Shown here: in pieces, positions 13,818 through 25,272 of the stretch
Layout: each line of letters opens with the position of its first letter
Position numbering within the stretch: the first letter of the stretch is position 1
Source: Pithys albifrons albifrons
Taxonomy: Eukaryota > Chordata > Aves > Passeriformes > Thamnophilidae
Reading direction: 5' to 3'
Assembly: GCF_047495875.1 (NCBI RefSeq)
Contig: NC_092466.1
Span: forward strand, 13,326,561-13,390,560
DNA length: 64,000 nucleotides
The notes under the pieces: model-generated
Told to the model about the DNA's origin: nothing
Seen by the model: the letters and a program-made list of their open reading frames with translations, nothing else
The model's database searches: none
Made by a program: the position numbers and the translations under genes

Positions 13818-16800
13818 CCCTTATTCCCCCCTGATACTGAAGCCTGTGCTGCTCTCCCCATCGGACGTGACTAGTGTTAGAACTTTCCAAAGCATGTGAT
13901 ACTGGGATATCCCATCCCCGCTGGGCTGGGCCATGTATGTCTGTGTGCCTGCATATGCAGTGTGAAGAGTGTTTTTAGAGAAAATCCCTGTGCGTGGCTG
14001 AGCTGCTGTGCCCTCGTGCCAGGCGAGTCAATGGCCTTTTAATGTACCCCATAGGGTTTGAGTGTGCCACAAATAGACTCCAGGGAGTTTACTGTGCTGT
14101 TTGCAGGGGCTACTTTCATTGCATAGAGTGCACTGCACTCCTGATGCATTTCAGCAACGTGCCCTCTTAATATTGGTCCGTATTAGCTCTATTTTGGTGT
14201 TATCTGAAAGGTTGTTAATTTAAGTATGTGTGCCCTTGATACTTGCTTCACAAAGCTGTTCACTCTTCATTTCTGTGAAACTGTCTTCCAACTCCAGAAT
14301 TTTAAATCTCTGCTCCACAGTGCCCCTAGAATTGAATTTATCTAGTTTTAACTAGACCTGCCCTTACAATGTTGCTTCTCTATAGGCTGGAGAGCAGGTC
14401 AGTCTCCCAGATCATACCTTCAGTTGCTGCAAGAGAAATGGAAGGAACATATTTTGTATTTGCTTTGTATAGGGAAATTACAACTACTGCTCTGCCTCAT
14501 TCCTGCCAAAGGGCAGCTTCTTTGCAGAGGGACTTTGCACCCTGTAGGAATGAACTTGCCTATGCTGAAGTGGATAGACAGGACTTACTACTCCTTGAAT
14601 GCAAGTACCCAAAGTGAGCATCTTTTCTAGGCCAAGGCAGGACATAGAAATTGAGTCAGATGTTATTAACCTTGGGAATACATCATGCCTTACAGTAGGC
14701 ACCTCCCCAGCATGTTCCCAGTAGACTTGTGCTTGTTCTGCTGCCCAGCACGAGGAGCTGAGCTGGAAACTCAGTCCTGGTCCTTCATAGGGCAGCACAT
14801 AAACAGCTGCAGGGACCAAACCCTGTTGGATTCTGCCTGTGGTGTCTGTTTTATTCCAAATGCTGCTAATAATTAGGCAAATAAAATTATTAGTAAGAAA
14901 AGGAATTCAGTTTATTGGAAGCATGTTCCAGGAGGGTTTTAAAGCTCTGGAATCGTACCTTGCCAATCAAATAAGTATTGTGGAGTGAAGAGGAATGCAG
15001 TAGCCAGCTTGGCAGTCAGTAGGTGAGCACTGCCTGCAGCACAAGGCTCAAAATAAACTTGGTATGAAAATGCACTATTTTGGGGCCATGTTGCTCTATT
15101 TTCCTGGAAAAAACTCTTGCCTCCAAAACATTTTTTTCTTCTGTCTTCTGCCTGGCACTGTCAGGTTTAACTGTCCCAGCTGTGTGTGCCAGTGCTGGCT
15201 TTCTCAAGCGTGTGAATTCTCTCTGCGTTTCACCTCCTTCTTTCATGAGTCTTTAAGACCAAAGCACAAGATTTTCTCAAAGGGTTTTTCTTACCTTGTT
15301 GGAAAAAGGCACTTTATCCCCCTCGCTCCAGATGCCATCCCGTCAGCTTTGAGCCAGTGACATGATTTTGTTGATTCTTGGAGCAGAGATTCCAAACATG
15401 ACTCCGTTTCAGTTATGTAGCTTCAATTCAGTTTTCCTTTGGAAAACCTATGGTTCTTTTTAAAGCTGAGTTCTCATGTTTGGGAAACAACTGTAATGTT
15501 TCACAGTTATGGTTCAGATTGGGCCTCTCGTGGTCTCCATCCTTGCATCCATCTCACTGGCATCAATGGCCCTTGGCCTGGTGCTCACTTGAGGGTAGGA
15601 GCTAAAGTCTAGATGCTGTTAGTGTTGGTCTGAGTCCTACCTGGTTTTGTGGTGAGGAGTTTGGTCAAGTTGCTGGAGCTGTGACAGAGCCAAGCCCATT
15701 CCCAGAGTATCTTCTGGGGAAAAGATGGTTTCCTGGCAGCTGGAAAAATCACAAAAACGTGAAATTGGAAGAGAATTTCAGTTCCTGGAAACCTAAAAAT
15801 TGGAAAGGTTGCACAAATATCTTCCAGTGTTTCCATTTTTGTTGCCTGCTAGTATACAAGTATTTCTGGGAGCACAAGAGCTGCATCCCTTGTACCATGC
15901 AACTGAAATCAGTGTTTGCTTCATCAGAGCAGTCCTGAAATTTCTTTTCCAAAGGGATCACAAAGATACATGCAAAAGCATGGACATGAAGGAAGCCCTG
16001 CTTGAGTTAGGTTTAGGAACAGATCTATAGACTGTTTCTACAGCTAGATATGTCCAGTCTCAGACACATGTTTCTTGAGGGGTTTTCTGTGTGAGATAGG
16101 AAACAGGCTTTTACGTTTTTAAAGGAGGTTGTAGGTTCATTGCAATTTGCCACTGTCAGCTGCTGATTTTTAGGCAGCAGTGACGGGAATGTTGTTTCCT
16201 TCTCCCCAGATACAGGCTGTTTATATCAGCTGTGTTTCTCCATGGGAGAAGGGAGAACAGAAGGGAATGGGAGTGCAACTGGTTGGAAAAATGTTAGGAG
16301 CCATGCATGACCTGACTGTATCCCTTCCACTCCCTGGTTAGGGAACAGAGACCTTCGGAAAATGTTGCTGTTGGTTTTTCTGGGATGAGGGAAAACCTAA
16401 GCCTTGTATGCCAGATGTCCTTTCAAGGGAAAAAAAGAATAAAGTGACATGGCTGGAATAGTATTTGGATTGTTTTAATGTCACACCTCGATGGAGTCTG
16501 AGGTTATTAATGGGGGGATTGACTCTTAATATTGTAGCCAGATGCAGTGGTTGGCTGAGCTCCCTCAGTTCGGAGCTCACTTCTAAATTGTGCTTCGATA
16601 ATTTACCCTGCCAGTGAGATTTTTAGTTCAGTGGTGTTTTGGAGTTAGTTCTTGAGCTGCGGAGGGCTCCCACGTCAACAAGAAGATAGCTGGATCTCCA
16701 GTCAGGTGTTTCAAGTGAGCTAGTAGACCTGTGTGAGTGGCCAGAACTGCAGATGGGAACTGGTACCCCTCTCCCATAAATGGGATTTCTCTGAACTCTT

Positions 16801-19800
16801 GAAAAAAACTTCAGCCTCTTTCACCTGTCCTGCTCCTTAATTTCATGGGGCTGAAATGGGGCTAGAAAGCTAGAATTGTGACATTTTTCTGTGGTTTTGC
16901 CTGCCTGATTGCCCTCTGTGATAGTGACTTGCTCACCTGAAGGGCTGGTGACATACTTACTGGCTGTGGCTCTTTGTGGTTCCAAGCTAAAAGGCAGTGC
17001 AGTTGACAGACCAAAGCCACGTGGCAGCTTCTCCAAGGAGTCCTGGCAGCTGAGTGACTGCAGTCACGACCTGGCTTTCTTGCCACCCTGGAGGGGCTGC
17101 TTCAGATCCCTCCCTGGGCTGCACTACTGGCAGTACAACATCCACAGCTAGTGTGGTTTAATAAGGGATGGAAGTGTGCGTAGGCTGCTGCAGCTGTGGC
17201 AAGAAGTGAGCCAATATGGAGAGGATTCAGTCATCTCCAGCTGAAAGCTGGCAAGTTGTAACTGATATGTGAAATGAGGGTATTGGAGCAATTCATGTGT
17301 GCTGGAGTTGTGGAGATGTGAGGCTGGAGAGTTCCTGCTGTCTGTGCGAGGCTGGAAGAGCATTCCCATACTTCGTCAGGGTTGTAGATCAGTTGGCATG
17401 GGCCTGTTTTTGGGAAAGCCCAAAATTATAGTGGAAGTGTGATAGTCACCAAGAGTTTGGATTTTCAACAGAATCCTCAAATCAATAGATGTAGAAGTCC
17501 AGGAGCTATAATTTGTCACTTCTTTGGTCAAAATGTCAGAGAGAAAGACCTTGACAGTCACAGGATGCAAGTCAGTAACAGACTTAAGTTTAGGTTTAAA
17601 TCCTATTGAAATCTCTGGAATTAATGCTGTTTTTTAAAGTGTAGCATGTCCTTCAGTGCCTTGGCAGGCTGAGTCTCCAAGGGACCACTCTTGTGATCTC
17701 TACAAACTGTTTAGTCTCTGCCCTGCAGTTTCTGGGAAGATCTCTTCTCCTGTGGAGATGTCATTTATCCATGGGGCCAAAGCAAAACACTCATCATCTC
17801 AGTGTTTGGGAAAGGGATGGTTGCTAGGGAGATATTTTTTGTTACTGTGAAGAACTGGAAAAATCAGGCCATCATCTTACCATCAAGTGAGATGTTCCTC
17901 CATATTTATAAGCCCTGAGGAACATTTTGGCTGTCCTTGTGTTGCTGATGGAGAAGCCTCACTGGCAGCTCAGGGAAGCAGAAATTTGTGTCCTCTGGAG
18001 CATGGGACCCAGGCATTCAGTCCAAGTTTTGCTCTTGCCTATCCCATTCAGGGCGGTCCTAGGATTGCTGAGACACTCCTGGAGAATGCTGATGGGAGCA
18101 GCGGTTTTGACCTGTGGTCAGCTGTGTCTCAGGGCTGGTAGTTATCCTCCACTAAAACTACCAGTCAGTTCTCCAACTGGCCCCCTTTGCTTGCACTAGA
18201 GTGGAATTTGGGTGGTTAACAGAGTGGAGAGACTGTGGGAGCCTAATGGTTTCTCTCTGGCACTCAAGCCTGTGGCTTTCTCATCTGGTAGAGCTCCTGC
18301 TTTCAACTGACTTTGTCCCTTCCCTCAAATGAGGGAAGCCACAGTGGCTGTGTCAGACAGGATCTGGTCTGTCTTGTGGAAGACATGCTGTTCTCAGTGG
18401 GATTTGGTTGACCTGTGAGCAGATTGCTGCCCCAGATTGTCTGTCTTTCTGGTTTTTTACCTTGAAAACTATCCCACTGGCCTCTAGACTGATGAATCAC
18501 CCTGTTGCTGTGCCTAGGGCATGTCCAGGATAACCATTCCTTCTACCTGAGGCAGACTAGGACAAACCCTGGAGCCAGTGGAAAGGCTGAGGGCAACCCC
18601 TCATATTTAACAGTCTGGTGGTGTGTGGGCAAGGATTTATTTTTACCTGTGGATGTGCAGCTGGAGAGCCGGCTCACATCAACAGGCTGAATACAGAGCT
18701 GAGCCCGTGGAGAATGCGGGGCTTGAACCTTCCTGCTTCTGGAAGGACCTTCCCAGAGTCCGTCTACTCCTGCTGCAGTGGTGCATGGAGGTGGATGGAA
18801 AGGGAAAAGCACCCTGCTAGAGGCGGGATGCTGTGGCTCTTACCAGAGCCCACCAGTAGCACCTATCTGTGAATCCAGTGATTTTTCCATCTGTCTTTGT
18901 AGTGTTCCAAGGCAACGAGTGGTTTATATTTGAAGAGTATTAATTTAATATTATTGAAGCCTTAAGAAAAAGACACAGTGAGCCAAGTCCTGCTAGTTTT
19001 GCTAACATTTTACAGGGCTGAGAAGGGTGAGATTTGATCCCCTTTGGATGAACCTCTTTTAGAGGGGTGGTTGCAGGGGAGGGAAAAGAGGCAGGGGAAT
19101 TACAACAGTGGAAAAAAAGTCTGAGCTCTCCCTGAGCCGTTTTGCAATAAGACACTCCAGGACGTGAGTTAGGATGCTGTAATTCACACCTCATGTGTTT
19201 CATGGCATTCAGTTGACTGCTTCATGCCCTGCACACGTAGGGGGAATGATTTTGGCTCAGCGTGTCCCCTGGCTGGCCTAGCTCACAAGCAGAGATGGCT
19301 GCAGGGCTTGTCTTTTCCTCCCTTGCTCTCTATTTTGACTTTTCCGTTGGCAACCATCTCCCTAACCCAAATCGACTTTGGTGTATCCTTACCTATAAGC
19401 AGTTTCCTGGACCTAGCAAAACAAGGACATATTTGGTACCATAGAAGCTGTACATTGCTCCTGTTCCTTGCAAAAAGCATTTGGGGCAGTAAGGGTTGAT
19501 GCCATGGAGTCTGAAATGGGTCAAGAAGTTGTTGAGCACATCCATCTTTATCTCAGTCTTCTGTTTCAAATCTCCCCCGTAAGAGTGAATGCTTAGGGAA
19601 GGGATTTCTAAATCAGGTCATTATTAACTAAAGGCTGGGCAGGAGACACATTTATCCTGCTGCTCCCTTCAGGGATGGAGTACCCCATTTGCTGGCCTTG
19701 GGTGTGACAAAAGCTGTTGCTTGCTTGTCTGTTTCTCAGGATGCCTGTGGGGTGGCAGAATGTTTCTGTGCCTTTTGGCCCAACAGACTGTCCAGCCTAT

Positions 19801-22612
19801 CACATACCTGTGCCCGGCAGTGTGTTGGGAAAGCATCTGCATGCTGAGAGCACTGCTCTGAAGCCAGCAGTGAGTCAAGTCTGAGAGGAGACGTCTCTTA
19901 AAAATTGCCTGTCTTCTCCCCAAAACTCCATGAGCACAAGTTCCTGTCCTGTCCAAGGTCACTAGATGCACAAGCTGACTATGACCCACGCTGTGCTCAT
20001 GAGGGCTGTTGATGTGCTGACAATCAGGCCTGGCCTGCTGTCAGGATGCTGTTTCAAATTATTACCTTTGCATATCTGCTTCACAGTAAATGATAATAGT
20101 GCCTCCAGCTCCTTCCTGTTTAGCACTTCATAAATTAGAATTTAAAATTGTTCTGGGGACCCAGGTTGACAACTTTGAATCCTTTGAGTGAGAATTGGAG
20201 TCAAATCGTCCTATTTTAAAAGGGTCAGGTGCATGGCAGTGTTACATTGTTAGCAGTGATGCTGTGCTGGAGTTAATGTCCTTTGCAAGGATTTGGGGCT
20301 TTTTGGTGTAAGTGAGCTGACCCAGCCCAGCTGCTTTGTTGGCCACCACAGACCAATAGCGCTGAATCATAGAGGAGACATAGGTCAGTGCCAATTTGGG
20401 CATCTCTGCACTTTCCTTAGTGTACATCTACCTCAATTTCAGCCTTGTAGACATCAGATGTCTGATTAGCATAGTATTCTCCTGCAGGCAAAGGAAGAGG
20501 CATCTCCAGAGCTGGGTGTGTGCCTTAGCTGTGTACCTAGAGAAGGATCTGCGATGAGTATCTTTGAGTAGTTTGAGATTTGTGCTTTGGCATGCATAAA
20601 ACTAGAACTTTTTCCTCCAAATCTTGCCTAGCAAATTCCTGCTGCCTCCAGGTGCTGATATGCTGAGTGCAGCTGTATTAGTTCTTGAAAGCCTGCTGTT
20701 ACAGACAGGGATCTTTCTGGGCTTTGGGTGGTTACTTAAGCAGATTTAATAAAGTTTCTGTCTGTGCAACATTAGTAATTCCCTTTAAGTGGCTAAGAGT
20801 GGGAGAATGTTCAGCCTTGAGGAATGAAAGAGACTTTGTTTATTGTTCTAAGGCCCTGTAAACCCTGAATTTGACAGAAATATGAACTCATACGGTTGTT
20901 TTGCTGATTCATGTTTTATTACTGGTTTTGATAGAACATACATTATAGGCATGGCCCTAAAAGGCTTATTTCCAATGGGACACATGCTGACTTGCAGCCA
21001 CATACTCTCCTTTCAAAAATGAGTAACTCCCAGGGTATGTGTGGTTTGTGGCTGAGCTATGACAGGTAAACAAGAAGGAATTAGTGTGGTCACTGTCACT
21101 GCCACCCCTGGCAGCTCTGACAGGAAGTGCATCACCAAGCAGTAGTGCCTGTCTCCAGAGAAGATAGGGAGTTTTTTAAGAGGGAAAGCTGTGCAAGTGA
21201 CAAAGCCCAGTGCAGAGTGATTGAGAATCCCTGGGAATTTCACCCTTACACTGGAAGGGTCCAGACTTACATCATGGAGTTCAGGCGATAGCTTGTGGCA
21301 GTCTGTGAGCAAGGTGTGGGGGCTGATTTGGTGATCATGTCCTTTGGCAGTGTGGTTACAACTGCTGATAATCACCACATCCCCTAATTTTGGATCCTTT
21401 TAGGGGCCCATCTTTGGTACCCCATGTACAGTCTGGGGAGAAGCTGCTTGGTTCGGTGTGCAGTGCAGGTCAGTAGCATAACTTTCTCCTCTGGCTGCAG
21501 TACAGTCTGTACAGCACAGAGACTCATGTCCCAGTTCCTCAGCTGGAGATGATGTTAGACAGTGGGGCTGTCCCTGTGCCCAGCAGTGAAATGGCTTTTT
21601 CTGCCATTGGACCTTTATATTTGCAGTGACATTTTGAGCAGAAATACCCAAAGCAGATTATTTCTTCAGGCTAAAAAAGCATCTCTTTCTTATCTGTGTA
21701 TCTCACCAGGGCAAAGTAACGCTCTCCCATCCACAAAACCTGCAACCTGGTATGCTGAATAAATGTGATCTGGAAAGCAGTGAGGATGGCTGCATGTGCC
21801 TCTGCTTGTGTGTGGCCTGGGTTGCAAACTGCAGAGTTGGAGAGGGTTGCGTTTATACAGCCTGTGATGGTCCTGCACGTCTGGGGCCAGAGAGGGTGTT
21901 CCTGCAAGTAGGAAGGCAGGAAGCCAAGTGTGGCAAAAGGAGGGAAGAGGATGATTGTGAGAAGACTAAAAGGGAAGGAAAGGGCAGAGACAATAGTTCA
22001 ACTTAGCAAAGAGGCAGTGATTGAGTGTGTGAGGATCTGGCAGAGTATCTTCCTGAAAACCCTGAAGGTCCTCAGGAAGAAGGTAATTTTGTGTTTGAGT
22101 GCCATGCCTTGATGAGAGGGAATCTGTTCTGCACAGGACTCTTGCATCGGTTTTCCTGCTTTGTCCAGAAGGCTGGGTATGAGGATGAGGGTTGGAATAA
22201 GGCGGGTGCTCCACGTTTGCCTCTTCTTTGACAGTTTGCAGTGCAATTCAGACACTTTGCAAGACTAGGACAAAAAGTAATTTTCTTCTTTCTCTTGTCT
22301 CAACACAAGAAACATGGATTTCTCTAAAGCCTGAAGTCAAAGGTCACTACAGTGAAAGACATTTTTCCAGTGACTTCAACATTGCATCTTTCTGTGTTTA
22401 TGGAAATTTGTTCCCTTTTTTCCAGGAGTTGGTTTCACATTGTCAGGACTGTTCTGTAGAGAATGAGTACATTCAGTCTTATATATATGTAGCCACTCAA
22501 TATAAGCAAAGATCTACATGCATTTCATGTTTTGTGAATGGTGTTTGTGTTTTGAGGATCGATCCATTTTTCAGTTGCTCTTCTATCATTTTTCAATTCA
22601 AATCCAAATACT

Positions 22613-22700
22613 CATGGTGCCCCTGCCCATGGCAGGGGGAGCTGTAATTAGATGATCTTTAAAGTCCCTTCCAATCCAAACCATCCTATGATTCTGTGAT
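22613..22700 (+). mobile_element. CR1 LINE 3' end, 5'-truncated
   Basis: About 90 bp match the familiar avian CR1 3' untranslated region in sense orientation: CCCTGCCCATGGCAGGGGG, then TTAGATGATCTTTAAAGTCC, then CTTCCAATCCAAACCATCC. It ends in two units of the CR1 8-bp terminal repeat (ATTCTATG type, here TATGATTCTGTGAT). The reverse transcriptase is absent, as is usual for CR1, which inserts with heavy 5' truncation and without clear target-site duplications. A few substitutions suggest an old copy. It supports an avian or other sauropsid origin. Confidence 0.9.
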
Positions 22701-24940
22701 CTGTCAGTGTGTTATGCTGACTGTTCTGGGATGCATGGGTGGTTCATGTTGATTATCATTCAGCTGTACATGAAAAATCTAGTTGCACAAAATGGATAGA
22801 AATTAGAAAAGTGTTTCAAAGCTGTTTTTTTGCACAGCTGTAGTACTGTGCCCCTCATGTCTGGCTTTGTGAATCCAAGGGTCTCTTGGTTTACATGAAC
22901 TTTTTGTTTCCCTCTACTCAAAATGAGGAGACAAAAAAATCCCACTATTCTATGGTAAAATCCCAGGAGAATTTCCATTATTTGGACTAAGAATGTCGCA
23001 GAGCTTTGTCATTGTTCTGGAAGGGCCTGGAGGAGTTTTGCTCCTTTTCCCAGGCCCTTGCTTTGCTTTTCCAACACTGTGTCTGGGGTCATATGTAAGG
23101 TTACAAATCAAAGCCGGAAGATTTGCATGCTAATATAAACTACATGCAAGTGTTGCTGCAGAGCATGAATCCTGAATGTTGGAAGCCAGAAGGGAGGTTG
23201 GATTTTAGCAACAACACCTCCTTGCAACTGTAGACAGGCTGTGCAGGGAGGGCTTCTCATTTGTGTAAGCAGAACTGTGTGCCTACAGAGCACAGAACTC
23301 TGCTCTAGGGCTGCCCATGAAATGGGGTGAGCAGTACTGTGGTGTGCTCTGTCTTCATGTGACCACAAGCTGTGTGTGCTCCAGCACTGCACATGAGCAC
23401 CATAGTTGGGGAAATGCATCAGTACAAGCCTGCTGGTACAACGTAGATGGGTCCTTGTTCTCCAAGCAGAAAGCTACTCAGAGAGATCTTCCATAGGCAT
23501 AAATAACTCTGTGCAAAGGTGTGAGACTGGATGTTAAGTGGAAAACAGCAATTTTTGGATTGTATTTTCTCTCTCTGTGTGTCTTATCTATCTTGATGCA
23601 TTTAACACAGTAGCAAACAGGTTCTTGTTAACTCTCATTTGACCAAGCTATTCCTGTATCTCTGGCCCCAGGGCACTCACTGACAAAAATCGCTTTGCCT
23701 GAATTACGAGGAGAGCTCTACTCATCGTATTTTGAATATCCTCCAAGTCAACTCCTCTTGTGCCAGAATAACTTCAGCTGCTTTTCTCATAAGTCTCTGA
23801 TTTGGCAGCATCCTTCTGATATTTTAGCAATCCTGCTTTCATGTGAGGTTTGATCCAGCACTATGAAGGGAATGAAACTCTTTCTGCTGGCTTCGATGGG
23901 TCTAATAACTCTGTAATGACAGTCAAAACCAGAGGCAGGTTGTACCCATTTGGACTGGGACTGGATTTATTATATAAACATTGCCCTCATCTGAACGGTG
24001 CCAGCATTGATAACAGCAGAGTGATCTCTTATTGATGGAGATAGGAAGATGTGTTTATAAACTAAGGAGTGATTTAAAAGATATGCATAACTGCCTCAAT
24101 ACTTTCCTATTAAAATTCATTTCAGTTGAGGAAGGACGAAGCCAGTTTTGGGTCAATTTGTAAGATGTGCTCCTGTGTAGAGAAGACAGGCAGGGAGATT
24201 AAGTAATCTTCATATTTGAAAATAATTTTCAAAAGTGGTGTTTTCCCTTTGTTCTGTCCTTTGCCTTGAGACTGACATAATAATGTAAGAGACAAGAAGT
24301 GACTGGCTTAGAGGGACCTGCACTTCACTTCCCCATCCAGCACTGGCACTGAGGATTTCTACATTAAGCTGTACCCATTGGGGGTGATAGGTTTCTTTTC
24401 AGAACAACTTCAATTGCAAATGAATTTCTAAAACCTTTTTAGTGAAATTGCTGCAACTGTTGTATACAAAATCAGTCAGTGAAACTTGAAGGATTTGAAA
24501 TTCAAGAGTCTGTTTTGTCTGTTGATTGTTACTTTTTCCAATTTTCTTTCTTTTGTTTGAATGGAGTTTCTCTTCTTCCACCAGGATATTTTCATATTTT
24601 AGGGTCCTCAACCATCTCTCTGAGAAGGACACAAGCACTGAGTTAAAATAGTTTGTAAGTCAGGTGGCATCCAGATTTAAGAGGCAATGAGCTGAAAACT
24701 TTCTACCTGAAACTGCAGCTGGATTATTTTTGTTTGCTTGCCACAGACAGCCTCTTTTGGACTGAGGTAGGGCATTTGAGAAGGCCACAAAGGAGGCAGG
24801 TTTCATAGAGAGCCTGTATGTTCTTGTTTCCACTTTACATTTGTCACTATATCATTCTAATGCTCTGTAGGCTTAGATGTTGTGTTTTCTAATAATCTGT
24901 CAAGTCTTAAATGGCAGTAATTGAGTCTTGTGGTTATTCT
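22701..24940 (+). other. Intron 1 between CR1 remnant and SINE
   Basis: I see no coding exon, RNA gene or transposon here. The sequence is moderately AT-rich, with AT-rich patches from about 24050 to 24650, and contains only short unconvincing open frames. Confidence 0.7.
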
Positions 24941-24951
24941 GCTTCACAAAT
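24941..24951. repeat. Target-site duplication of SINE copy A (tail side)
   Basis: GCTTCACAAAT at 24941-24951 is repeated exactly at 25262-25272 on the other side of the SINE. The 11-bp direct repeat marks a retrotransposition event and fixes the limits of the inserted element. Confidence 0.92.
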
Positions 24952-24961
24952 GTATGTATGG

Positions 24962-24986
24962 CCAAACTTCGCGAACGAAGATTTGG
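24962..24986 (-). other. 3'-end hairpin of SINE copy A
   Basis: On the minus strand the sequence pairs as CCAAA-T-CTTCG, loop TTCG, then CGAAG-TTTGG: a ten-pair stem with one bulged T and a four-base loop. It lies directly before the ATAC-repeat tail, where partner-LINE reverse transcriptases usually recognise their template. The binding role is inferred. Confidence 0.7.
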
Positions 24987-25077
24987 GAAGGGCTGTCCCC
25001 ACGTGGGTGGGCCCTTCCAGCCTGCACAGTGGATTTTAGGTGAGGCTCAGCGTGCGCAGAACTGGCCCCACCGTTTA

Positions 25078-25141
25078 AGTCCTGAGGTTCATCTGCCACG
25101 GCCGAGCGAGCTTGGACAGTGACAGTGAAGTCCTCAGGACT
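25078..25141 (-). repeat. Inverted repeat in SINE body, copy A
   Basis: AGTCCTGAGG at 25078-25087 is the exact reverse complement of CCTCAGGACT at 25132-25141, giving a potential 10-bp stem with a 44-nt loop. The right arm is also part of the local palindrome AGTCCTCAGGACT (25129-25141). Copy B has a degraded version, so the structure may be ancestral to the family. Confidence 0.7.
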
Positions 25142-25165
25142 AGAACCTACAGCACCCGGCATTTC

Positions 25166-25215
25166 CCAGGTGGTCTCCCATCCAAGTACTAATCCGGGGC
25201 TGACCCTGCTTAGCT
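25166..25215 (-). promoter_or_regulatory. 5S-type Pol III internal control region, SINE copy A
   Basis: Read on the minus strand, box A (AGCTAAGCAGGGTC, 25215-25202) is identical to the vertebrate 5S gene. Box C (TGGATGGGAGACCACCTGG, 25184-25166) differs from 5S by one base. TFIIIA binds these elements in 5S genes, so this copy could in principle still initiate transcription; whether it does is unknown. Confidence 0.75.
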
Positions 25216-25261
25216 TCCGAGATCTGACGGGATCGGATGTCAGGGAGGCATTTAACTGCCC

Positions 25262-25272
25262 GCTTCACAAAT
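25262..25272. repeat. Target-site duplication of SINE copy A (head side)
   Basis: Exact second copy of GCTTCACAAAT, matching 24941-24951. Confidence 0.92.

Larger units (their letters stand above)
11621..22612 (+). other. Intron 1, no gene seen
   Basis: Unique-looking intronic DNA without recognisable coding exons or transposons, apart from the A16 run and a G-rich patch at 13782-13817. Open frames of up to about 120 codons occur on both strands. They overlap one another in different frames and show no domain or start and splice context, as expected by chance. Confidence 0.75.
24952..25261 (-). mobile_element. 5S-rRNA-derived SINE, copy A, full length
   Basis: This is a 310-bp element on the minus strand, bounded by an 11-bp target-site duplication. 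Its 5' end (25261 downward) starts GGGCAGTTAAATGCC and then follows 5S rRNA closely, including AAGCTAAGCAGGGTC, TTAGTACTTGGATGGGAG and CCGGGTGCTGTAGG. The first 15 or so bases of 5S are replaced. A body of about 190 bp follows, which I do not recognise. It contains a 10-bp inverted repeat, and near the 3' end a hairpin with a TTCG loop. The tail is CATACATAC, a tandem ATAC repeat and not poly(A), which suggests mobilisation by a LINE that primes on short tandem repeats, such as an RTE- or CR1-like element. It has no TTTT run in sense orientation, so Pol III could transcribe it through. It carries many intact CpGs and looks closer to the family consensus than copy B. Confidence 0.92.

Noticed and set aside
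22228..22647. 139-codon open frame
   Set aside because: Its last codons run into the CR1 3' end in a non-coding part of that element, and no domain is visible.
25141..25258. Functional 5S rRNA gene
   Set aside because: The 5S similarity lacks the true 5' end, carries substitutions, and continues into a SINE body bounded by target-site duplications. The same holds for 33248-33361.
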